Assembly (NCBI GenBank): GCA_965247425.1
Contig: OZ252023.1
Span: forward strand, 3,720,001 to 3,784,000
Direction: 5' to 3'
DNA: 64,000 nt
Origin: CAZOZZ01 sp965247425
GTDB lineage: Bacteria; Acidobacteriota; Terriglobia; 20CM-2-55-15
This document shows positions 16,954 through 24,650 of this stretch, piece after piece. A program made the position numbers and the translations under genes. How positions within the stretch are numbered: position 1 is the stretch's first letter; each line of letters begins with the position of its first letter. The notes below the pieces were generated by a model. The model made no database searches. It was not told the origin of the DNA and saw only the letters and a list, made by a program, of their open reading frames with translations.

Positions 16954-17511
16954 CTATGCGCTTTCGGCGCTGGCTTCTTCGGTCAATTCGAGAAGCTCTG
17001 GGTACTTCCTAAACGCCCAATGATCAGCAGGGATCCCCAGGCCGAGAAGACCGTATGTACATAGATCGTGTTTAGCCTCGTCTAGTGAGGTCGGATGTTT
17101 GGCATCATCACTCGCCGTATCGTGCTCCAGGACGTGAAGGAGTTCGTGAAGAATGGTCACGGCGAACTCCTCTAACGGGACGAGGCGTTCTTTGAATTGC
17201 TTCACGTTGAGGAAGACTACCGGGATCTTGTTGTCCAGCCACCCCGTGTACGCTCCGAGGTGTTTGCTTGGGGTGGGTACAAAACGTGTGATCGTCATTG
17301 CGGTAAGAACAGCCAGATTGAGGTCACGACTATCCTCACTGTCGTCAAACCTTGACTTAATGAAAGCGAATGCGCTAGAAAGTCGTCTCTTTTCGGCCTC
17401 GGTGAGGGCTCGGGTTTTGATTCTGACTAGTGCCCCGGTCGCTGCCGACCTAATGACGATTTTTGCGGACTTGGGCAAACTGAAATCGAGCTGGTTCTTC
17501 ATTGCGTTCAT
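16954..17511 (-). CDS. Predicted zinc metallopeptidase (HExxH)
   Basis: A 185-residue cytoplasmic-looking protein. The zinc motif HELLHVLEHD sits near residue 125, followed about 15 residues later by LDEAKHDLCTYGLLG, whose glutamate could be the third ligand as in gluzincins. The first half is rich in basic residues, with no signal peptide or membrane segment. No substrate can be named. Small HExxH proteins of this type occur with toxins and phage repressors (ImmA/IrrE is the best-known case), but no helix-turn-helix partner is seen here. Likely co-transcribed with the ART-like gene. Confidence 0.6.
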   Translation of the reverse strand: MNAMKNQLDFSLPKSAKIVIRSAATGALVRIKTRALTEAEKRRLSSAFAFIKSRFDDSEDSRDLNLAVLTAMTITRFVPTPSKHLGAYTGWLDNKIPVVFLNVKQFKERLVPLEEFAVTILHELLHVLEHDTASDDAKHPTSLDEAKHDLCTYGLLGLGIPADHWAFRKYPELLELTEEASAESA

Positions 17512-17618
17512 TCCTCATGTGGGATGGTGAGGCAGGCCGTCTGGGAAAAAGCGGAATAACGTCACTGTAGAACAATCCCGGGACAGACGGGGTCCCATTT
17601 GCCCCGGACCCATCCTAT

Positions 17619-18317
17619 TCACCCAGATTCGGCCTCGCGTCGAACTTTCGTCGCGTTATCGTGATCGCAAAACTCACCCGCAAGGGCGCCCACAAGGATC
17701 GCGGGGTGTGGGCCCTGCTCGACTAGGTTGCTGACGGCTATTAGCGTGATTGCGCCCCGTAGGCGGTCCTCAATACCGGTCAGGAGGTCGAGATGGGTTT
17801 GTGTGAATGTTGGAGGTTTGGCTGTTTGGCACAGCGGGTGTTCCTGGAGGTTATCGGCAAGTTCCGGATGCCTCTGTTTGCACTCCATCCAGGGTCGCAA
17901 TGCTGTGCGAACTCGCTCGCCGAGGGCTTCCGCAAAAGGAGCGTCCGTCACGACATCGGCGCCGCGATCCAGGAAGAATCGAATGACGGATGGTTCCCAG
18001 GAGAGCAGTACATCCGCGAAAGGTACGGACTGGATGCCTGCGTTATGGGAGACGAGCAGCTCTATGAGATCCAGTCGTCTCTGACCAACCGCATCGGCTA
18101 ATGCGGCGTTCTTTTCGTCCTGGGTAGCGTGACGAGCAAGTTCTACCAAGCTGTGGAATCCTGTCTTAACCGCGACCTGCAGGGCGGTTCTCTTCAGTTC
18201 TGGAGGAACCACGATGGACTTGTTTGCTGCGATCCACTCATCGATTTCGTAGAGCCTGCCGGCTTTGCAGAGGGCAACTAATGTTTCCGCATCGGCACGG
18301 CTCAATGGTGGATTCAT
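17619..18317 (-). CDS. Ankyrin-repeat protein
   Basis: A 232-residue protein with ankyrin-like repeats over about residues 35-135, seen in TALQVAVKTGFHSLVELARH, RRLDLIELLVSHNAGI and SVIRFFLDRGADVV. The C-terminal 90 residues are unassigned. Ankyrin arrays bind other proteins, so it may be a partner or inhibitor. It is transcribed away from the KAP NTPase with 103 bases between starts, so the two could share control. Confidence 0.6.
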   Translation of the reverse strand: MNPPLSRADAETLVALCKAGRLYEIDEWIAANKSIVVPPELKRTALQVAVKTGFHSLVELARHATQDEKNAALADAVGQRRLDLIELLVSHNAGIQSVPFADVLLSWEPSVIRFFLDRGADVVTDAPFAEALGERVRTALRPWMECKQRHPELADNLQEHPLCQTAKPPTFTQTHLDLLTGIEDRLRGAITLIAVSNLVEQGPHPAILVGALAGEFCDHDNATKVRREAESG

Positions 18318-18420
18318 TCAGCCATATTAACGCAGCGAGTTTTCCTCCTCGGGAAACGCAAGCGTCGCAGAAAACGTGTATCCTTTCGGACGGTAACCTC
18401 ACGAATTCAGCAAAGAAGAT

Positions 18421-20049
18421 ATGGACGAATACAGCGACTTCAAGATTCTTCTCGACGAGCCCACCAAGAACCCCAAGCTCGGATTCAAAGAGTACGGCAA
18501 GGCGCTCGCAGATGTTATCGAACACAGTTCACCGCAGTTCGCGATCGGCATTTTCGGCGATTGGGGCTCAGGCAAGACGACGTTGATGAGATTCATAGAA
18601 AGCCTCATTTCCGAAGAACCCAAAATGGTGCCGGTTTGGTTCAACGCCTGGCGTTACGAAAGGGAGGAACACCTCATCGTCCCCATGTTGGATGTGCTGA
18701 GGGAGGCTCTCAAAGAACGAGCTGACAGCGAGAAAGATACCGGGAAGAAGGAAGCAGCGCTTGCGGCGGCTGCCACAGTGGCACGAGCAGGACGCGCACT
18801 GCTGGCTGGTTTCAAGATGTCCGGCAAGTTCGTGGGAGTTGGCGTGGACTTCGAGCCGTCCAAAGCCCTCGAGGACTGGAAGAAATCGGACGAAGAAGCT
18901 GCCGACAGCACGTTGTCTTTCTATCACGCCAGCTTTAACAGCATGAGGAAGGCGGTGACCGAGTTCTCCGACAAGGGCGCACAGCGTATCGTGGTCTTCG
19001 TGGATGACCTCGATAGATGTCTGCCAGGCAACGCCCTGGAGGTACTCGAATCCATGAAGCTCCTGTTCGATCAAGAGGGATTCGTCTTCGTAGTCGGCCT
19101 GAACAAGGACATCATCGAAAGGTCAATCAAACTCAAATACCAGACGCCGGGACTGAAGAGCGAGGAGTTGCAGCCCATCAAGGGCACCGACTATGTGAAG
19201 AAGATCTTCCAGGTGCCTTTTGGATTGCCACAGATCAGCATGGAGCAGTTGCAGACGTACTTCGACGGCCTCGTGAATGATAGCGATCTCCCGACGCTCC
19301 AGAAGAAGGACTTGGAAGATATCGTGCGCCCGCATCTGAACTATCTGTCTGAGGACGGCTCGGTGAATCCCCGAGAGGTCAAGCGGTTCATCAATTCCTA
19401 TACGCTACAGTTGAAGATGATGAAGCCGAAGTTGGGGGATGAACTCGTTCCTAACGTGATCCTGGGTTTGCAGGTGATGAGCTTCCGACCGGCCTGGTTC
19501 AATCTTTACGACGCGATGGCTGTTGACCCCGCGCTGTTTCAAGAGGCCGTGAGGAATGCAATCAAAGGTGCTGGAGCAGGCAGCGTCCTCAATCTGCCGG
19601 GCTCGCAGGTGCCGCTTCCAATGGATTTCGTCACTTACGTGGGTGGGCCATCTGGTCAGAGTCTGTTGACGGCAAACCTCGATGTCTATCTGTCGAGCGC
19701 CGAATCGACGCGATCCTCGGCGCCAGGGTTGCTCAAGGCCCAAGCCGAAGTCGCCAAGATTCGCGGTCATATCGACCGGGTGGCCAACGGAGAAGAACCG
19801 TCTAATTATTCCTCTGCAGTCGCCTCGAGTCTGAGCGTCGTTAAGAAGGAAACATCGCAAACGTCCAGTCCACTGGCAAGGCCAATCGATCTAGATGCGG
19901 GGAAACTCGAAGCCGGGTTCACCGATAGCACCGATCTATCAAACCAAGACCAGCGAGACCAGTGGGTCACCGAAATGAAGACGGCGATCAAATCGATTGA
20001 CCAGAATGTGTCGGAGTTACGGCGTCAGGCCAGTTTCGGTACAAGCTGA
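18421..20049 (+). CDS. KAP-family P-loop NTPase
   Basis: A 542-residue STAND-related NTPase. Walker A is GIFGDWGSGKTTLMRF near residue 45, followed by VPVWFNAWRYEREEHL, the WxNAW signature of KAP proteins. Walker B is VVFVDDLDRCLPG, with FVFVVGLNKDIIERSI after it. KAP members often carry a membrane-helix insertion between the two Walker motifs. Here that stretch (residues about 105-150) has only an alanine-rich segment, so a soluble form is likely. The C-terminal 120 residues are low-complexity. KAP NTPases are recurrent in phage-defence loci, including RdrA of RADAR. A defence role here is inference. Confidence 0.8.
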   Translation: MDEYSDFKILLDEPTKNPKLGFKEYGKALADVIEHSSPQFAIGIFGDWGSGKTTLMRFIESLISEEPKMVPVWFNAWRYEREEHLIVPMLDVLREALKERADSEKDTGKKEAALAAAATVARAGRALLAGFKMSGKFVGVGVDFEPSKALEDWKKSDEEAADSTLSFYHASFNSMRKAVTEFSDKGAQRIVVFVDDLDRCLPGNALEVLESMKLLFDQEGFVFVVGLNKDIIERSIKLKYQTPGLKSEELQPIKGTDYVKKIFQVPFGLPQISMEQLQTYFDGLVNDSDLPTLQKKDLEDIVRPHLNYLSEDGSVNPREVKRFINSYTLQLKMMKPKLGDELVPNVILGLQVMSFRPAWFNLYDAMAVDPALFQEAVRNAIKGAGAGSVLNLPGSQVPLPMDFVTYVGGPSGQSLLTANLDVYLSSAESTRSSAPGLLKAQAEVAKIRGHIDRVANGEEPSNYSSAVASSLSVVKKETSQTSSPLARPIDLDAGKLEAGFTDSTDLSNQDQRDQWVTEMKTAIKSIDQNVSELRRQASFGTS

Positions 20050-20338
20050 TACGCCTGCATATGTAGCTCGGCTTCGTCTGCTCGGGCGATCACGTCTCCC
20101 GGCTGTAAACGGGTTGTCACGGATCCCCAAACATAACCGGATCGTGTCGCCGTTCGCAGTTGACGAGAACACCCAAAGTATCCGTAAATACCAATCTACT
20201 CGTCCGAAGCTCGGAGCGTCGCCCACCAGTCGCCGGAGCGGCGCCAGGAGCGAGACTCTCCTCGTTCCTGGATGACCTCAACCTCCCAGATCGGCTGGCG
20301 ATCGTTTAGGAAGCCGGCAACCCTGAAGCCGACATCCC

Positions 20339-20464
20339 ATGGCTACTGGATCGGGCTGGCGGACAGCATCAGACTGTTACGGATACATCCTGAGTGAACC
20401 GGCAAAGTGTCCACGATGCCAGGGGTCAGTGTTTGAGGAGACGCTGGTTGAGGGTTGGGGGTAG
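20339..20464 (+). CDS. Doubtful 41-residue frame with one CPxC knuckle
   Basis: An ATG at 20339 opens 41 codons ending PAKCPRCQGSVFEETLVEGW. The CPRC pair followed by G-x-V-F-E-E resembles half of a zinc ribbon. There is no clear ribosome site and no second cysteine pair. It may be a fragment of a zinc-ribbon protein. Confidence 0.2.
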   Translation: MATGSGWRTASDCYGYILSEPAKCPRCQGSVFEETLVEGWG

Positions 20465-20589
20465 GAGATAAGCCGGTTTGCCCTCGCACGGCAATCGTTC
20501 CCTCTTACGTCTTTATAGGGTAGAGGTATCAGTATCGACGCGGCAAACGGGTTCGCCTACACTCCCGTCTCCGTAATGCGCCCAACAGA

Positions 20590-20595
20590 TATAAT
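20590..20595 (+). promoter_or_regulatory. -10 element placed for a leaderless transcript
   Basis: A perfect TATAAT ends 8 bases before the ATG at 20604, so transcription would begin at or next to the start codon. No Shine-Dalgarno sequence lies between. No good -35 is seen. Confidence 0.4.
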
Positions 20596-20603
20596 GTAAT
20601 TGC

Positions 20604-21104
20604 ATGATCCCTGCTTCCTATAAACCGAGTAAGAAGTTCATGAAGTTGGCTGTCGCGGAGGCCAAACGCGCCGGTGACAGAGGCGACTATCCCATTGGGG
20701 CGGTCATTACACGCCTCACCGGCAAGCGCGAGTTGGTCATCGCCAGCGCAGGTAACCGCGTAAAAACTTCGGGATCAAGCATCAAGCACGTAGAGTTGGA
20801 AACGCTCAAATACGTATCAAGCGGCTATGGCCGTTACCTTCCCGACTTTGTCCTCTACTCCACGCACGAACCCTGCGCCATGTGCGCCGGTGCCTGCGTG
20901 TGGTCCAGAATTGGCGGGGTCGTCTACGGCGTTTCCCAAGAAGACATTGCCGCTTACGGCCGCAAGTGCGGCACGGACGGTTACAAGTGGCGAGCTTGCC
21001 TCATCCCCTGCCGGCTTGTCCTTGAGAAGGGCAATCACTCCATTCCCGTCACTGGCGGTTTTCTCCGAAAGGAATGCCAAAAGTTGTTCAGTTACACTGC
21101 TTAG
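20604..21104 (+). CDS. CDA-fold nucleoside/nucleobase deaminase (TadA/guanine deaminase-like)
   Basis: Zinc-dependent deaminase of 166 residues. The first zinc motif is HVELETLKY (H[AV]E) and the second is PCAMCAGACVW (PCxxC). SRIGGVVYGVS follows, as in the TadA/GuaD branch. TadA edits tRNA-Arg wobble adenosine, GuaD deaminates guanine; sequence alone does not decide. The C-terminal 60 residues (YGRKCGTDGYKWRACLIPC) differ from housekeeping TadA, so it is probably an accessory deaminase. It sits at the end of the block that begins at the comM break. Confidence 0.75.
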   Translation: MIPASYKPSKKFMKLAVAEAKRAGDRGDYPIGAVITRLTGKRELVIASAGNRVKTSGSSIKHVELETLKYVSSGYGRYLPDFVLYSTHEPCAMCAGACVWSRIGGVVYGVSQEDIAAYGRKCGTDGYKWRACLIPCRLVLEKGNHSIPVTGGFLRKECQKLFSYTA

Positions 21105-21524
21105 GAGGTAGGCGACATAAAAGGGGTCTTCCAAGTTAAGCTCAGTGCCGAATCGGCCACAATGTCTGACTCTAGCGGAATTTAAGCTGGAATTTAAGCT
21201 GGAAGTAAGTTGGGACTGGAGAAATTGGGTTAGCCAGGGATAGGGTATTTGGAGAGGTTACGGAGAAGACGTTGGTGGAGGGGTAGTCGACGAAACATCG
21301 GAATGAGTATCGCGGCAGAGGCACTTCTCCGAGTAGGCGGTAGTACGGCCAAGTGGATTAACACGGGGCATTTGAACGACGTCAATCAGCGTCCATCCGT
21401 AAGTCGCGGTCGATCACAACCTGCTGTGCCCTAAAGAGTTTGATCCTCTTATGGGTCTCCTGTAACCTGTAAGCGCTTTCCAAGCAGAGACAGGAGTTCG
21501 GGCAAATGAACGGCGGCATATGGC

Positions 21525-21574
21525 CGTCGTTGTTCTGGTTCGGAGCGCTTATGACTATCGCAGCGGGAACTCGC
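21525..21574 (+). repeat. Direct repeat copy 1 (duplicated kinase start region)
   Basis: These 50 bases match 21610-21659, offset by exactly 85, with only a few mismatches. The copy includes ATGACTATCGCAGCGGG, a near-exact repeat of the kinase initiation region. Confidence 0.7.
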
Positions 21575-21586
21575 CAGGGTGTCTAA
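21551..21586 (+). CDS. 11-residue upstream reading frame mimicking the kinase N-terminus
   Basis: Reads MTIAAGTRQGV then stop; the kinase begins MTIAAGTRFGP. It arises from the repeat at 21525-21574. It could be a translated leader or just the scar of a tandem duplication. Confidence 0.25.
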   Translation: MTIAAGTRQGV

Positions 21587-21609
21587 GGACCACTGGGAAG
21601 ACCGATATG

Positions 21610-21659
21610 CGTCGTTGTTGCGGCTCGGAGTGTCTATGACCATCGCAGCGGGAACTCGC
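21610..21659 (+). repeat. Direct repeat copy 2, covering the kinase start codon
   Basis: Counterpart of 21525-21574; contains the ATG used by the kinase at 21636. Confidence 0.7.
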
Positions 21660-24317
21660 TTCGGCCCCTACGAGATCGCCGATCAGGTAGGCGCTGGCGG
21701 TATGGGCGAAGTGTATCGTGCCACCGACACCCGGCTGGACCGCACCGTTGCCATCAAAGTCCTTCCTGAACATCTTGCCGACCGAGCCGAACTGCGTGAA
21801 CGATTCGAGCGTGAAGCCAAGGCCGTCAGCAGCCTGAACCATCCGCACATCTGCACACTCCACGACATTGGCGAACAGGACGGGATTCACTACCTCGTTA
21901 TGGAGTACGTGGATGGGGAGACGCTCCAGCAGCGATTGGAGAAAGGCCGTCTGCCACTCGATCAGGCGTTGGAATACGCTATCCAGATCGCCGACGCACT
22001 GGACAAGGCGCACCGGCAAGGTGTCGTGCACCGAGACCTGAAACCCGGCAACATCATGATCACCAAGTCGGGGACAAAGTTGTTGGACTTTGGGTTGGCG
22101 AAACTCAAGGGAGATGCCGCTGAAGTCTCACCACTTTCACAGAGGCCCACACAGGATGCTCCGGCACCGCTCACCGCCGAAGGCACGATCCTTGGCACTT
22201 TCCAATACATGGCACCAGAGCAACTGGAGGGTAAGAAAGCAGACGCACGCACGGACATCTTTGCGTTCGGTGCTCTGGTCTACGAAATGGTGACGGGGAA
22301 GAAAGCGTTTGAAGGGGCGAGTCAGGCGAGTCTGATCGGGGCGATCATGAATCATCAGCCTGCGCCAGTCACCGAGGTCCAACCTTTGTCGCCACCCATG
22401 CTCGATCACGTGATTACGGCATGCCTCGCCAAGAGTCCCGATGATCGGTGTCAAAGTGCTGCGGACCTGATGCGTGAATTGAAGTGGATCAGCACTACTC
22501 CCGCCTCCGGGGAGCGGGAAGAGTCTCCAGGAGCCAGTGTTGCGACGGCGCGGTCCCGCTTGGGTTGGGTCGCCGCCCTGCTCCTGGCTCTCGGCATTGG
22601 AGGTTTTGCCGCCTGGACCCTGAAACCGTCACAGGCTCGGGCCACTTTGCGTATCAAAATGGACCTCGGTGAGCGACTGGCCGGACTGGGATGGAACGGC
22701 GGGGTTTTTGATCTTTCGCCCGACGGAGGGATGCTTGCCTTTGTCGCGAGCGGGCAATTGCATGTGAAACCCCTGGACGGGTTTGAGTCCGAGCCAATCC
22801 CCGGTACCGAGGGTGCGTTTGGCCCGTTCTTTTCTGCTGACGGTCGGTCGGTCGGTTTCCAGGTCGGGGGTGATCTCAAGAGTGTTCCCATCGACGGGGG
22901 AAACGTAAGGACGATTTGTGGCTGTGAAACTACCATTTTCTTCGGCGTCAACTGGGGAGCCGACGACACCGTTGTCTTTTCTGGTAGCAACACACCCCTA
23001 TTGAAGGTGTCGGCAGGCGGAGGTGTGCCGGAACCGCTTACAACTCTGGACTCTTCGAATGGCGAGGTAGCCCACCGGGAACCGCACCTGCTTCCCGGAG
23101 GCAAAGCCGTTCTGTTCACCGTGTGGAAGGACCCTTATGGAGACCAGCAGATCGTCGTCCAGGCGCTCGAAACGGGGATACGAAAGGTTCTTGTCGAAGG
23201 CGGAAGCCAACCCACGTATGTGAGCACAGGACATCTGATCTACGCCCAGGGGGGGACATTGATGGCCGTCCCATTCGACCTGGATCGACTGGAGGTATCC
23301 GGACGCACTGCTACCGTGATTGACGACACCGTGGTTCCTCGTTATGGGGCTTACCCGACGTATGCATTGTCGTCGACTGCGGGCACCCTTGTCTACATCG
23401 CAAACACTCCTGAACTTTATGAATCCTCTCTCGTGTGGTGGGATCGGGACGGGAACAGGGAGCCGCTGGAAGCGTTCCCTCCGAAGGAGTATGAACAGCC
23501 CAGCCTGTCCCCTGATGGGGAGAGGATAGCAGTTGGCATTCAGGCAGACGGGCACCAAGGCCCCATTTGGGTGCTGAATATCCCGGACGGTAGTGAAAGC
23601 CGCTTGACGTACGAAGGCCCGGGCGGGGCGGCGGGCCTGGCCCTGTGGTCGCGGGATGGCGAATGGGTGACCTTCAATTCTCGGAGAGGCTCGGTTGCAT
23701 ATCCGGACATCTTCCGAGTTCGTTCAGATGGGAGCGGCCAGGAGGAGCGCTTGTTCAGGCACGAGGACATCTACTCGGTTCCGGAATCCTATTCCCCCGA
23801 TGGAATCCTGGCTTTTCATGAAGGAACAGAAGATCGCAACATCTACACGTTGCGTCCGGGAGAGGATCCCGAACCACTGGTGGCCACACCGGCAAGGGAA
23901 ACGGCGGCGATGTTTTCGCCTGACGGAAACTGGGTGGCTTTTGTGTCGGACGAATCGGGCCAGGCAGAAGTCTGGGTAACGCCGTTTCCGGCAGAGCGTG
24001 GCAGCCCGCAGCAGATGACCAAAGAAGGAGGATATGCCCCGGTCTGGTCGCCGAACGGAGACGAGTTGTTCTACCGGAACACCGACAAGTTGATGGTGAT
24101 CGAGGTGACGACAGAGCCCAGTCTCCAGGCTGGGAATTCCAAAGAACTATTCACAGCGCCCCTTACACTCTACAGCGAAACGATCACTCAGGCCGACTAC
24201 GATATCCACCCGGACGGCCAGAAGTTCCTCATGCTCGAGAGCGCTGCGGAGGTAACCAGCCTCAACGTGATCTTGAACTGGGGTGAAGAGCTGAAGGAAC
24301 GGGTGCCCGTGCGCTGA
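21636..24317 (+). CDS. Receptor-like Ser/Thr protein kinase with C-terminal beta-propeller
   Basis: Membrane-anchored signalling kinase of 893 residues. The start at 21636 (MTIAAGTRFGPYEIAD) was chosen because kinases of this type begin with this tag; 19 extra codons upstream are possible. The kinase domain spans residues 12-290: GAGGMGEVYRA loop, AIKVL lysine, HRDLKPGNIM catalytic loop and LDFGLAKL. A single membrane helix (LGWVAALLLALGIGGFAAW) lies near residue 315. The outer part has TolB/WD40-like blades with repeated LSPDG, FSADG and SPNGDE turns. Typical of Acidobacteriota, where dozens of such paralogues occur. Confidence 0.93.
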   Translation: MTIAAGTRFGPYEIADQVGAGGMGEVYRATDTRLDRTVAIKVLPEHLADRAELRERFEREAKAVSSLNHPHICTLHDIGEQDGIHYLVMEYVDGETLQQRLEKGRLPLDQALEYAIQIADALDKAHRQGVVHRDLKPGNIMITKSGTKLLDFGLAKLKGDAAEVSPLSQRPTQDAPAPLTAEGTILGTFQYMAPEQLEGKKADARTDIFAFGALVYEMVTGKKAFEGASQASLIGAIMNHQPAPVTEVQPLSPPMLDHVITACLAKSPDDRCQSAADLMRELKWISTTPASGEREESPGASVATARSRLGWVAALLLALGIGGFAAWTLKPSQARATLRIKMDLGERLAGLGWNGGVFDLSPDGGMLAFVASGQLHVKPLDGFESEPIPGTEGAFGPFFSADGRSVGFQVGGDLKSVPIDGGNVRTICGCETTIFFGVNWGADDTVVFSGSNTPLLKVSAGGGVPEPLTTLDSSNGEVAHREPHLLPGGKAVLFTVWKDPYGDQQIVVQALETGIRKVLVEGGSQPTYVSTGHLIYAQGGTLMAVPFDLDRLEVSGRTATVIDDTVVPRYGAYPTYALSSTAGTLVYIANTPELYESSLVWWDRDGNREPLEAFPPKEYEQPSLSPDGERIAVGIQADGHQGPIWVLNIPDGSESRLTYEGPGGAAGLALWSRDGEWVTFNSRRGSVAYPDIFRVRSDGSGQEERLFRHEDIYSVPESYSPDGILAFHEGTEDRNIYTLRPGEDPEPLVATPARETAAMFSPDGNWVAFVSDESGQAEVWVTPFPAERGSPQQMTKEGGYAPVWSPNGDELFYRNTDKLMVIEVTTEPSLQAGNSKELFTAPLTLYSETITQADYDIHPDGQKFLMLESAAEVTSLNVILNWGEELKERVPVR

Positions 24318-24650
24318 CGCCCATCCGTCTCGCTGACCAACCCGTCCAATCACCGAAGACCTACCTCCCGTGCCCTGATCAAGCCCGTAGGAATTCCACT
24401 TTGATGTATTGTCGCCATCACGGACATGTGAAAAAGATCGGCCATCGCATCGGCCCGACTGATGGCCCTTCATCAGTTTCCCAGGCATGCGACCTCTTCA
24501 TTGACCTTAAGTTGCTCTCCTGGTGGTGCTAAGAACAAATTTTGTGCTCGAAAGAACCAGCGCTCCGGAAGCCGACTTTTGGTCGTTGATGCTGTTCATT
24601 CCTAAACTAGGCGACAAGGCAGAAGTCATCCGGCGTTTCAATTTTCCAGG
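24318..24650. other. Gap between kinase and TonB receptor genes
   Basis: The two genes converge here. No gene, strong terminator or repeat is visible in the 330 bases. Confidence 0.4.

Larger units (their letters stand above)
20050..20603. other. Non-coding stretch before the deaminase gene
   Basis: About 550 bases with no supported gene except the doubtful small frame at 20339-20464. No repeat or terminator stands out. Confidence 0.4.
21105..21635. other. Intergenic region with duplicated kinase-gene start
   Basis: No protein gene is supported. The final 115 bases hold the first copy of a 50 bp repeat that recurs over the kinase start codon. Confidence 0.5.

Noticed and set aside
16576..17064. 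162-residue plus-strand frame in the accessory block
   Set aside because: Lies antisense to both the ART-like and peptidase genes, which have interpretable motifs.
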